Below are positions 8,317-16,302 of a stretch of 64,000 nucleotides of DNA, piece after piece. The stretch's first letter is position 1, and the number at the start of each line of letters is the position of its first letter. The position numbers were made by a program, and so were the translations under genes. The notes beneath the pieces were generated by a model. That model was not told the DNA's origin. It saw nothing but the letters and a program-made list of their open reading frames with translations, and made no database searches. The stretch is from positions 1,178,001 to 1,242,000 of the forward strand of contig LR778134.1 in the NCBI GenBank assembly GCA_902809935.1. Reading direction: 5' to 3'. This DNA is from Ruminococcaceae bacterium BL-4. Its GTDB lineage: Bacteria > Bacillota > Clostridia > Oscillospirales > Acutalibacteraceae.

Positions 8317-9436
8317 TTTAAAGAGCAGTATTGCTTTCTTGCAGGAGGCTTGTAAGAATCCCCGCGCACGCCTTGATTATTATCTCAAACAGGGGAAAAA
8401 GGTCGTTGGTTGTTTTCCGGTTTATACACCGGAGGAGCTGGTTCATGCTTCCGGTATGATCCCGATGGGACTTTGGGGAGGTCAGACACAATTAAAGCTG
8501 GCAAAGAGCTATTTGCCACCGTTTGCTTGCCCGATTATGCAGTCCAATATGGAGTTAGGACTTTCCGGCTCCTATCAGGGACTTTCTGCAGTGATTATCC
8601 CGGTTTTGTGTGATACTTTTCGCTGCATGACGCAGAACTGGCGTTTCGGCGTTCCTTCTATTCCAATGATTCCGATTGTTTATCCTCAGAATCGGAAATC
8701 ACCGGCCAGTGTCGAGTATCTGATCAGCGAGTATGAAAATGTATTGACGATGCTCATGACCATCACCGGAAAAATGATGAACGAAAAAGCGCTTGCAGAG
8801 ACCCTTGCAATTTATAATGAACATAATGCTGTTATGCGTGAATTTGCAAAGGTTGCAAATGACCATTTGGATATTGTGACACCGAAAGTGCGCCATGCAG
8901 TGATGAAGAGTGCTTTCTTCTATGAAAAGAGCGAGCATACTGCAATTGTCCGTGAGATTGTAGAAGAACTTAAAAAGCTGCCGGTCTATCAGTTTACCGG
9001 AAAAAAAGTGATCCTTACGGGAATTACCTGTGAACCGGATGAACTGCTTGACATCTTTACGGAAAATCATATCGCAGTTGTCGGCGATGATCTTGCACAG
9101 GAAATGCGGCAGTACCGTACGGATACACCGGAAAAAGGCGGCGGTGGATTAAAACGCCTTGCTTTGCAGTGGAATGGCCGTCATGGATGCAGCCTGATTT
9201 ATGAAGACGGCAAACCGCGAGGCAAAATGTTGGTAAATCTTTGCAAGGAAAATGGAGCAGGGGGAGTTGTCACTTGCATGATGAAGTTCTGTGATCCTGA
9301 GGAATATGATCAGCCGTATTTTGAGGCCGATTTGAGGAAAGCAGGGTATCCTTACCTGACAATCGAAATCGATCAGCAGAATACCAGCTATGAGCAGATT
9401 CGCACCAGAATTCAGACATTCAGTGAAATGATCTGA
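8309..9436 (+). CDS. 2-hydroxyacyl-CoA dehydratase, subunit C (HadC/FldC/HgdB-like)
   Basis: Small subunit of the dehydratase, 375 residues, the length of HadC and FldC. Cys residues in PPFACPIMQSN, CDTFRCMTQNW and VTCMMKFCDPEEYD are the expected iron-sulfur ligand regions. AAGGAGG stands 8 bases ahead of the ATG at 8309, inside the end of subunit B. It is the last enzyme of the sigma-54 operon. No acyl-CoA dehydrogenase or ETF genes follow, whereas the had operon continues with acdB-etfBA; an activator gene follows instead. This absence is the main reason to suspect an oxidative rather than reductive fate for the enoyl-CoA. Confidence 0.93.
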   Translation: MADLKSSIAFLQEACKNPRARLDYYLKQGKKVVGCFPVYTPEELVHASGMIPMGLWGGQTQLKLAKSYLPPFACPIMQSNMELGLSGSYQGLSAVIIPVLCDTFRCMTQNWRFGVPSIPMIPIVYPQNRKSPASVEYLISEYENVLTMLMTITGKMMNEKALAETLAIYNEHNAVMREFAKVANDHLDIVTPKVRHAVMKSAFFYEKSEHTAIVREIVEELKKLPVYQFTGKKVILTGITCEPDELLDIFTENHIAVVGDDLAQEMRQYRTDTPEKGGGGLKRLALQWNGRHGCSLIYEDGKPRGKMLVNLCKENGAGGVVTCMMKFCDPEEYDQPYFEADLRKAGYPYLTIEIDQQNTSYEQIRTRIQTFSEMI

Positions 9437-9466
9437 CAAAATTTTACTTTTATAAAAGCCAACAAC

Positions 9467-9517
9467 TTATCCGAATTTGGTAGTTCCTGTTAAAAGGAAA
9501 ATATCGAGTTCGGATAA
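9467..9517. repeat. Inverted repeat between dehydratase operon and activator gene
   Basis: TTATCCGAA (9467-9475) and TTCGGATAA (9509-9517) are perfect inverse 9-base arms. They enclose a smaller TTCC/GGAA hairpin. There is no strong T run, only GCTGTTTT after it. It could be a weak terminator, an RNA processing site or an operator for the activator gene. Confidence 0.45.
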
Positions 9518-9613
9518 TTGCTGTTTTATGAAAAATAGCTGGTTTAACTCTTTCATATGGTCCATTTTTATGATAAGATAATAACAAATTAAGAGCTCAG
9601 GAGGTGGAATAAT

Positions 9614-11041
9614 TTGCAGGAATCTTTTTCTTTTGGAAGCCTTTTTGAGCAACTGTCGTTGACAGAAGTATTGGATAATATTGATGCTGGAATTGCAATT
9701 TATGATTCTGTAGGCAATTTTATTTTTATGAATACCATGATGGTAAACTGGAGAAATATTCCAAGACGAGAATATCTGAAAATGAATGTTCATGACTTTA
9801 CAAAAGTGATCGATGTTTGCGTTTTTGACCTCGTCTGCCGGTATAAGAGAAGAGTCAGCCGTCTTCAGTATTATCAGGACTTTCAAAAAGTAGACGGAGC
9901 TACTCGAGTGCGAATTGTAACGGGAACCCCGATCTTTGATGGACATGGAAATATCGAATATGTGGTTATGCTGATGCAGGATGTGCAGGACTTTGAGGAT
10001 TTGCATCATACCCTTTGGGAACAAAATAAAATTTTGAATGATACGACCCTGAAACCGAAAACAACCGAAAAGACTTGTATTGTGGCAAAAAGTCCAGAGT
10101 TTCAGCAGCTGCTTTCCGTTGCAGACAGTGTAGCACCGCTGGATTCTACGGTACTGCTCTATGGAGAGTCAGGCAGTGGCAAAGAAGTGATTGCACATTA
10201 TATTCATGAACACAGTAAACGCAAAGATAAACCGTTGATTGCGGTAAACTGTGCGGCTTTCCCGGAAAATTTGATTGAAGCTGAGTTGTTTGGCTATGAA
10301 AAGGGCAGCTTTACGGGAGCAAATCGAGAAGGAAAAACCGGATTGGTAGAAGCGGCCGACGGCGGTACCCTTTTTCTAGATGAAATTAATTCTTTGCCGA
10401 TGAGTATTCAGGGAAAAGTTCTTCGTATGATCGAAGAAAAGAGTATTCAAAGAATTGGTGCAATTAAGTCCAAAAAAGTTGATTTTCGATTGATTGCTGC
10501 AACAAATGGAAACCTTGCAGAAATGGTGCATAACGGTACTTTTCGAGAGGATCTTTATTATCGAATTCATGTGATTCCGTTGACCATTCCACCTGTTCGC
10601 AACAGAAAAGAAGATATCGTACCGCTTTGTCTTCATTTCCTTCATTATTTTTGTCAGAAATATAATTTACAGAAGAGTTTTTCTGACGAAGTGCTGGAGG
10701 AAGTTTGCCAGTATCAATGGCCGGGGAATGTTCGTGAAATTCGTAACTTTGTGGAGCGGATGGTCGTAATGACTCCCTGTGCTACAAGGGAAATTAGCAG
10801 TATTCCACATGGAATTTTAAGAGCAGAGCCTACTACTCCGACCATGATACAATCGGAAAAAAAGATAAAACCTAAAAAGAAGATGGGCGGTCCAAGCAAA
10901 GAAAAGGTATTGGAAGCACTTGCGGCATGCCAAAACCGTCGCGAAAAAGCAGCCGAGTATCTGGGAATTTCACGCAGATATTTGCAATATAAGATTCGCG
11001 AATATGAGATTCCATCTCGCAATAATCACAAAGAAAAATAA
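9614..11041 (+). CDS. Sigma-54-dependent transcriptional activator (PAS-AAA+-Fis HTH)
   Basis: Bacterial enhancer-binding protein that opens sigma-54 promoters using ATP. 475 residues: PAS-like sensor (about 15-130), AAA+ domain (about 155-390), and Fis-type helix-turn-helix (about 435-470, ending SRRYLQYKIREYEI). Walker A is GESGSGKE (184-191), the sigma-54 contact loop is GSFTGA (231-236), Walker B is GGTLFLDEI (250-258), and the arginine-finger segment is FREDLYYRIHV. The start is TTG at 9614, with AGGAGGTGG about 7 bases upstream. It directly follows the dehydratase operon and precedes convergent rpoN. It is the obvious regulator of the two -24/-12 promoters at 2400 and 2920. The PAS domain suggests a small ligand, possibly a pathway acid or CoA ester (inference). 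Confidence 0.95.
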   Translation: MQESFSFGSLFEQLSLTEVLDNIDAGIAIYDSVGNFIFMNTMMVNWRNIPRREYLKMNVHDFTKVIDVCVFDLVCRYKRRVSRLQYYQDFQKVDGATRVRIVTGTPIFDGHGNIEYVVMLMQDVQDFEDLHHTLWEQNKILNDTTLKPKTTEKTCIVAKSPEFQQLLSVADSVAPLDSTVLLYGESGSGKEVIAHYIHEHSKRKDKPLIAVNCAAFPENLIEAELFGYEKGSFTGANREGKTGLVEAADGGTLFLDEINSLPMSIQGKVLRMIEEKSIQRIGAIKSKKVDFRLIAATNGNLAEMVHNGTFREDLYYRIHVIPLTIPPVRNRKEDIVPLCLHFLHYFCQKYNLQKSFSDEVLEEVCQYQWPGNVREIRNFVERMVVMTPCATREISSIPHGILRAEPTTPTMIQSEKKIKPKKKMGGPSKEKVLEALAACQNRREKAAEYLGISRRYLQYKIREYEIPSRNNHKEK

Positions 11042-11080
11042 AAAGACACGGAAGGTATTTAAATATCTTCCGTGTCTTTT
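11041..11080. terminator. Bidirectional terminator between activator and rpoN
   Basis: A 14-base perfect stem (11041-11054 with 11067-11080) begins with an A run and ends with a T run, so it can work on both strands. It separates the convergent activator and rpoN genes. Confidence 0.92.
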
Positions 11081-11082
11081 TA

Positions 11083-12447
11083 TTAATATTTTCGGCGGCC
11101 GGAAGCGGGAAGAATCTCTAATTCCTCTCGATATTTCGCGACTGTTCTTCTGGATAATATGATTTTTTGTGCCTGAAGGAGTTGGGATAGTTTTTGGTCG
11201 GAGAGTGGATTTTTCTTATCTTCCTCTTGAATCAGCTTTTTTAAGAGCGCTTTTGCTTGTGCTGCAGAGGTATCTTGTTCCTGTTCAGTTCCTTTTAATC
11301 GATGGGAAAAAAAGTAAGACAAGGGATATGTTCCACGATCACATTGAAGATATTTTTCTTTGATTGCACGACTTACAGTTGATTCATGAATCCCAAGTTC
11401 CTGAGAAATATCCTGCAGAGACAAAGGCTTAAGATAGCTGCCTTTGAGAAAAAAGTCCTGCTGTTTCTGCACAAGACAAGAGGTACAGGAAAACAGAGTT
11501 TCCCGACGTTGAGAAATACTTTGGACCAGCCACTGTGCCTGCTTGAATTTTCCGGAAAGATAGGATTTCACCTGTGAATCATCTGTCTTTTGTAAAAGCT
11601 TTCGATAGTAACCGCTGATGTGCAGAGAAGGTAGGCAGTTGTTGTTGAGAGATACTTTTAATTTATCATCTTGGCAAAACACAAAAAAATCGGGAGTAAT
11701 ATACTGCGTTTCTTCTTCTTGCCCATAATTGGAACAGGGCTTTGGATTTAGGGAACGAATAATAGAACAGGCTTCCTGAATTTCAATGGGAGAAGTGTGT
11801 GTTTCTTTCATAATGCGGCGATAATGTCCCTCGCCAACTTCCTTCAGATAATGCTCAGCAATCAGCAATGGCAGTCCACTCTTTTTTTGGCGCTTTAATT
11901 GCAGACACAAACATTCCGATAGAGATCGTGCACCAATTCCAGCAGGCTCCAAAGATTGGACTACTTTTAAGGCCTGATCGATTTCTGCTTTTGAGATTCC
12001 GATTCGTTTGGCAATTTGTTCGATTGGTTCATCCAGATATCCATTAGGAGCCAGATTCAATATAATTTCTTTAATTCCGTGAGCTACCGGCTTTGAAAAA
12101 TCGGAAAGACGCAGCTGAAAAAAAAGATCGCGCCTAAAATCATTTTCATTATTTTGAAATTTTCGCTCTTCTGCGAATGGATTAGATGGTTCCCAACAGC
12201 TTTTCTCTTTGTATGAATTTTTAATTGGGGAGGTGCGATCCAACCATTCTATTTTTTTTTGAATTTCTTGTTCCTGAGAATCCGGCGATGTGTTTTCAGA
12301 AGATTCCATATCAAAAACTGGGTTTTCAAGTGCAGCTTTTTCCAGATATTCGGAAAGATCTTGCACATTCATCTGCAGAATTTTCATGGTTTCAATCATC
12401 TGCGGGGTAAGTGTTTGTTTTTGTTTAATCTCTATGGAAAGATCCAT
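11083..12447 (-). CDS. rpoN: RNA polymerase sigma-54 factor
   Basis: Alternative sigma factor recognising -24/-12 promoters and needing an AAA+ activator. About 454 residues. The N-terminal Gln-rich region I (IKQKQTLTPQMIETMKILQM) holds melted DNA closed and contacts the activator. The core-binding region follows, and the C-terminal RpoN box reads RRTVAKYRE within the last 25 residues. The ATG at 12447 has GGAAGGAG 11 bases upstream; the longer reading starts at a GTG too close to that site. Lying next to a dedicated activator and target operon is unusual, since rpoN in Clostridia is often elsewhere. That may mean this locus is its main or only client. Confidence 0.95.
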   Translation of the reverse strand: MDLSIEIKQKQTLTPQMIETMKILQMNVQDLSEYLEKAALENPVFDMESSENTSPDSQEQEIQKKIEWLDRTSPIKNSYKEKSCWEPSNPFAEERKFQNNENDFRRDLFFQLRLSDFSKPVAHGIKEIILNLAPNGYLDEPIEQIAKRIGISKAEIDQALKVVQSLEPAGIGARSLSECLCLQLKRQKKSGLPLLIAEHYLKEVGEGHYRRIMKETHTSPIEIQEACSIIRSLNPKPCSNYGQEEETQYITPDFFVFCQDDKLKVSLNNNCLPSLHISGYYRKLLQKTDDSQVKSYLSGKFKQAQWLVQSISQRRETLFSCTSCLVQKQQDFFLKGSYLKPLSLQDISQELGIHESTVSRAIKEKYLQCDRGTYPLSYFFSHRLKGTEQEQDTSAAQAKALLKKLIQEEDKKNPLSDQKLSQLLQAQKIILSRRTVAKYREELEILPASGRRKY

Positions 12448-12536
12448 CCGATTGTGCACTCCTTCCTATTATATCAACATTTATCAGTATAAAAAGAATA
12501 GCATAAATTGTCGGAAGTTTCAATTGTTTGCTTCTA

Positions 12537-12569
12537 TTGTAAACCTAAATTACAAACAATTGTTGACAA
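12537..12569. promoter_or_regulatory. Candidate BirA operator
   Basis: TTGTAAACC (12537-12545) and TGTTGACAA (12561-12569) form an imperfect inverted repeat with 15 bases between (7 of 9 arm positions). This is the size and half-site pattern of BirA boxes (TTGTnAACC-N15-GGTTnACAA). The right arm contains the -35 hexamer of the bioY promoter, so binding would block transcription. Confidence 0.6.
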
Positions 12570-12591
12570 TTAAAAAATCCTATTTTATAAT
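12563..12591 (+). promoter_or_regulatory. Sigma-A promoter of bioY
   Basis: Perfect TTGACA (12563-12568), 17-base spacer, perfect TATAAT (12586-12591). It stands 25 bases before the TTG start of bioY. Confidence 0.9.
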
Positions 12592-12615
12592 GTAAACCAA
12601 ATAGGGGATGATAAG

Positions 12616-13191
12616 TTGACAAATAAAATGACTGTTCATGACATGGCCATGTGTGGAGTGTTTACTGCATTTATAACCGTTGGTGCTTATATTCACATTC
12701 CATTGCCTTTTGGAGACTACTACACATTGCAGCTTCTGTTTGTGCTGCTGTCAGGATTGCTGCTTGGAGCAAAGCGAGGAACAATTGCAGCCGCACTGTA
12801 TGTTGGCCTGGGATTGGTAGGATTGCCTGTTTTTGCAGGCGGAGGAGGTCCGGAATATGTACTTAATCCGAGCTTTGGCTATTTAATTGGGTTTATAGCT
12901 GGTGCATGGGTTGCAGGAATAATGATCAAACATTTACAGCCTGTCAATTTGCAGCATTTACTGATTGCTTGCTATGCGGCGATGGTAATTGTTTATGTAG
13001 TTGGATTGCCATATAAATATTTCATTTTAAATTTTTATATGCATACGCCGATTACATGGGCACTTATTTTTGCTTCATGTTTTCCGATCGATATCCCGTG
13101 TGATGCTGTACTTTGTTTCTGCTGTGCTTGCCTGGTACAGAAAATGTATCCGGCGGTCAGTAGATTGTTTAAAACGGTAACTGTCAAATAG
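12616..13191 (+). CDS. bioY: Biotin transporter BioY (ECF S component)
   Basis: Substrate-binding integral membrane component of the biotin ECF transporter, about 191 residues with about six hydrophobic segments. The family features GDYYTLQLLFVLLSGLLLG, a GLVGLPVFAGGGGPEYVL segment and GYLIGFIAGAWVAG are present. The TTG at 12616 follows AGGGG by 8 bases; ATG at 12628 is the alternative. No ECF ATPase or EcfT is nearby, so it would use a shared energising module. It has a consensus promoter with a BirA-like operator and is followed by bioD, so it is expected to be induced by biotin shortage. Confidence 0.93.
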   Translation: MTNKMTVHDMAMCGVFTAFITVGAYIHIPLPFGDYYTLQLLFVLLSGLLLGAKRGTIAAALYVGLGLVGLPVFAGGGGPEYVLNPSFGYLIGFIAGAWVAGIMIKHLQPVNLQHLLIACYAAMVIVYVVGLPYKYFILNFYMHTPITWALIFASCFPIDIPCDAVLCFCCACLVQKMYPAVSRLFKTVTVK

Positions 13192-13246
13192 GATGGAATG
13201 TTTTTGAAAAATACGGTATTTTAAAAGCTGATTGTGAGGAAAAAGA

Positions 13247-13942
13247 ATGAGTAAAAATCTTTTTATTACCGGTACGGATACGGATGTAGGGAAGACGTAT
13301 GTTACCGGATTGATTGTGAAAAAAATGATTTCTTCGGGCTTTGATACGACTTATTTTAAGGCTGCCGCGTCCGGAAATGACCGGGATCAAAATGGAGCTT
13401 TAATCCCAGGAGATGCTGCTCTTGTGCAAAAACTTTCAGGAATTAAAGATGATCTTTCAGAATTGATTCCATATGTTTATGAAGTGGCATTATCTCCTCA
13501 TTTAGCTTCTCAAATAGAGGGTAACCCGGTCGATCTAAAGGTTGTAAAAGAATATTATAATAAACTTGCTAGAAAACATCACTATATCACAATGGAAGGC
13601 AGTGGTGGGATTCTTTGTCCGATTAATATGAACAATCAAGAACTCTGGCAGGAGGATATTATCAAAGCATTTGATATGGCCTGCGTTATTGTTGCTAATG
13701 CAGGCCTTGGGACAATTAATCATACCGTGCTTACAATTGAATATATGAGGCAAAAAAATATGACAGTCAAAGGAATTATTCTAAATCATTTTCATCCCGG
13801 GGACAGAATGGAAGAAGATAACGCCGATATGATTGAACATCGTGCCGGGCTTCCAATTCTTTGCCGCGTACAGGACGGAGATACAGAATTAAAAATGGAC
13901 GGAGAGCTGCTTGCTTCTTTTTATCGCCAAAAGGTACGGTAA
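13247..13942 (+). CDS. bioD: Dethiobiotin synthetase
   Basis: ATP-dependent closure of the ureido ring of 7,8-diaminopelargonic acid with CO2 to give dethiobiotin. 231 residues. The P-loop GTDTDVGKT is at residues 9-17, the KAAASGN segment follows strand 2 (family KPVxTG), and MEGSGGILCPI carries the family EGAGG motif. GAGGAAAAAGA precedes the ATG. It is 55 bases after bioY and likely cotranscribed. No bioA, bioB or bioF is in the window, so the cell either keeps them elsewhere or salvages intermediates. Confidence 0.94.
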   Translation: MSKNLFITGTDTDVGKTYVTGLIVKKMISSGFDTTYFKAAASGNDRDQNGALIPGDAALVQKLSGIKDDLSELIPYVYEVALSPHLASQIEGNPVDLKVVKEYYNKLARKHHYITMEGSGGILCPINMNNQELWQEDIIKAFDMACVIVANAGLGTINHTVLTIEYMRQKNMTVKGIILNHFHPGDRMEEDNADMIEHRAGLPILCRVQDGDTELKMDGELLASFYRQKVR

Positions 13943-14091
13943 AAATAAATGATTTGGTATCTTTATGAACAGATGAAAATTTCGAGCGCAAACACGAATC
14001 GTGTTCAGACTCAATCTTGGGAATCATTTACTCAATTTAGATGAGGCTTTTCTTTTTTGAAGAATATCCAAGTTGGTTGATTCCTTCTATT

Positions 14092-14137
14092 ATCCGATTT
14101 CGTTGTTCAAGACAAGAAAATCGGATTTTATTTTTTT
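14092..14137 (+). terminator. Rho-independent terminator
   Basis: ATCCGATTT (14092-14100) pairs with AAATCGGAT (14118-14126) across a 17-base loop and is followed by a long T run. The 300-base gap after bioD holds this element and nothing else I can recognise. Confidence 0.75.
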
Positions 14138-14254
14138 ACCTTTTTGTGGATTTGCTGCAATATGAATTTTCATCCGAATTGAAATTGAAAAAAGTCTAGT
14201 CAATTATCAGGTTACCACTAGGCGAAAATGCGTTGTTTTTAAAAAAAATAATGG

Positions 14255-15445
14255 TTACGGATTCTCGAGAAAGACTCGATTGGTTTGCTTTACAAAAAGT
14301 TCACTTTCGTTTATCCATGGATCATGACCGGAATGCTCAAACCATACGAGTTCTTTTTTAGGGGCTTCCAATAAGTCATAATATTCCTGAGTCAGTTGTA
14401 TAGGAGCGTTGATGTCGTGCTTTCCAATGAAGAAATAAACGGGTATATTTAACTTTGTATGACTTTTTCGCAAATCGATATCATAAAGTTGTGGGTATAC
14501 TGAATTAAAAGTATCAATGATTCCTCTCAAGTAATTAACGGAATCGAATATGCCATATTCCGATGAAAACATATCTCTAAGGGTGTGATATCCTCCATTC
14601 GTAATTTCCGGATTATTTGTCATATAATTAGATAAATAATTTAAGTATACAGCCGATTCCCACGTGATATTTTGTCCATAATAAGGTGGCATTCCATTGG
14701 AAATCAATTGATTTATGATTTTTCGGTTGTTGCTTGCTTTTGCCAATTCCATTGCTTTTTTATAATCTGTTATTTCGGTTTCTTTAAAATCTATCATTTG
14801 ACCGGTGCCAATAAATGCATAATATTTTTCTGGAGATGCGCTGGCAAGAAGAATTCCAAGCACGCTGCCCCAAGATTCACCCATAAGATAGATCTTTTCA
14901 GTTTCAAAACGTTGACGCAAAAAATCAGTGAGAGCGAGACCATCGTCTACATAGGTATCAGCTGTAATTTCATCATTTGGAACAGCAGAATATGATTTGC
15001 CACTGCCTGGCTGATCCCAGTTTACGATGACAAAATTTTCTTCAAGCCCCGAAAGTTCATTGCGTGTTGCTGCCATCTGCGACCCTCCCGGTCCACCAGC
15101 TAAAAACAAAAGAACTGGGTTATGACAGTTTTTTCCACGAATGCTGATCCATTCCTGATGCCCGTTTAACTCAACTTTTTGGAGCTCGGCTATACTGCCA
15201 TTCAGCACTTTGCCTTGTTGGTCTATTATTGGGGGCGTATGAGCTGTAAACTGACTTAACAGGACAAGGATAGCCATTAATAGGGCTAAGCCTGAAAAAA
15301 ACTTGGCGCTTTTCTTAAGACGAGCGGTTGCTGTATCCGATGACCTTTTATTTCGCCGACGAATGATAATTTGAGTAATTGAAACTAGGCAGATCAGAAA
15401 ACTGATAACAGCTATGATGAGCAGTACTAATAAAAAAATATGCAT
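14255..15445 (-). CDS. Membrane-anchored alpha/beta hydrolase (proline iminopeptidase-like)
   Basis: Two hydrophobic segments at the N-terminus (about residues 2-25 and 45-65) anchor a catalytic domain that probably faces outside. The oxyanion strand is LFLAGGPGGS (family HGGPG), the nucleophile elbow is GESWGS, and the C-terminal acid/His regions read GKHDIN and HSGHDPW. These are features of S33 peptidases and related esterases. 396 residues from the ATG at 15445, which has AAGGGAT upstream; the longer reading runs into the operator region. It is transcribed away from a TetR gene with two palindromic operators between, so the regulator very likely controls it. The true substrate is unknown; a toxic ester or peptide is possible. 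Confidence 0.82.
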   Translation of the reverse strand: MHIFLLVLLIIAVISFLICLVSITQIIIRRRNKRSSDTATARLKKSAKFFSGLALLMAILVLLSQFTAHTPPIIDQQGKVLNGSIAELQKVELNGHQEWISIRGKNCHNPVLLFLAGGPGGSQMAATRNELSGLEENFVIVNWDQPGSGKSYSAVPNDEITADTYVDDGLALTDFLRQRFETEKIYLMGESWGSVLGILLASASPEKYYAFIGTGQMIDFKETEITDYKKAMELAKASNNRKIINQLISNGMPPYYGQNITWESAVYLNYLSNYMTNNPEITNGGYHTLRDMFSSEYGIFDSVNYLRGIIDTFNSVYPQLYDIDLRKSHTKLNIPVYFFIGKHDINAPIQLTQEYYDLLEAPKKELVWFEHSGHDPWINESELFVKQTNRVFLENP

Positions 15446-15470
15446 ATTTATCCCTTTTTCTTTTGCTTTA

Positions 15471-15526
15471 TTATTCGACCAGCGGTCGAATAATAAAATT
15501 ATACTATTTTTTCGACCGCTGGTCAA
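15471..15526. promoter_or_regulatory. Twin TetR operators in divergent promoter region
   Basis: TTCGACC-AGC-GGTCGAA (15474-15490, extending to an almost perfect 23-base palindrome at 15471-15493) and TTCGACC-GCT-GGTCAA (15511-15526) are two copies of one dyad, 37 bases apart. They lie between the hydrolase and TetR starts. Confidence 0.82.
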
Positions 15527-15567
15527 TAAGCTGTTTTTGCGATATACTATTATTAGAAGGTGATGAA

Positions 15568-16161
15568 ATGGATAAAAGGAACCTTATATTAGATGCGATG
15601 CTGGACTTACTGGAAAAAGATAAAGGTGCAGCTTGTTCCGTTAGTGATATTGCAAAAAGGGCAGGAATCGGCAAGGGAAGTATCTATTATTATTTTCAAT
15701 CGAAGGATGAAATATTTGATGCGTTAGTTGAACGTGAATACGGACAAGTGATTCAAAAATGTGAAGAACTGGTTCATAAGAGTAGGGGTGATGCTATTTT
15801 AAAGCTTAAATTGCTGTTTCAAAGCTATTGCAGTTCAGTTAGTTCACCGGCTGTGGATGCTTATCTGCATCAACAACAGAATGCAGCCATTCATCAAAAA
15901 TCGCTTGCCAAGATATTGTTGTCCCTTTCGCCAATCGTAGCAGATATTATTCGTCAGGGAGTCCAAGAAGGATTATTTTGTTGTGATAAACCGCAGGAAA
16001 CAGCTGAGATTATAGTATCGGTCTACTGCTTTTTGTACGATCAGGGAATCTTTACATGGACACCGCAGCAATTAAAAAAGAAGGAAATTGCTTTGGCAAA
16101 TTTGTTGGAAAATGGATTATCAGCAACAAAAGGAAGTTTTCAATTCCTTTATGGGGTATGA
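15568..16161 (+). CDS. TetR/AcrR family repressor
   Basis: 197-residue dimeric repressor. The N-terminal TetR helix-turn-helix spans about residues 10-56 (VSDIAKRAGIGKGSIYYYFQSKDEIFDAL), followed by a helical ligand domain of unassigned type. The start is ATG 15568 with GAAGGTGAT ahead; an upstream reading would run through the operators. It is divergent from the membrane hydrolase, and two copies of the TTCGACC-N3-GGTCGAA dyad in between point to joint control of both genes. Confidence 0.9.
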   Translation: MDKRNLILDAMLDLLEKDKGAACSVSDIAKRAGIGKGSIYYYFQSKDEIFDALVEREYGQVIQKCEELVHKSRGDAILKLKLLFQSYCSSVSSPAVDAYLHQQQNAAIHQKSLAKILLSLSPIVADIIRQGVQEGLFCCDKPQETAEIIVSVYCFLYDQGIFTWTPQQLKKKEIALANLLENGLSATKGSFQFLYGV

Positions 16162-16222
16162 TGTTGTTGTATCATTCGTATTGATTCTGCAATTTTACTT
16201 TTTGCGGTTATGAAGCGTATAA

Positions 16223-16257
16223 AAAAGCGGAGATGTTAATTTGACATCTCCGCTTTT
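16223..16257. terminator. Bidirectional terminator between TetR and MATE genes
   Basis: AAAAGCGGAGATG (16223-16235) pairs with CATCTCCGCTTTT (16245-16257), with A and T runs on either side. It serves both convergent genes. Confidence 0.9.
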
Positions 16258-16302
16258 ATGTTTCATTAAAATTCAAAACTTATCAAGTTTCATAACAAAT
16301 AA

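Noticed and set aside
196-9436. Class I benzoyl-CoA reductase pathway
   Set aside because: The dehydratase subunits are homologous to BcrB/BcrC, but only one activator-type ATPase is present and there is no ring hydrolase, so a 2-hydroxyacyl-CoA dehydratase fits better.
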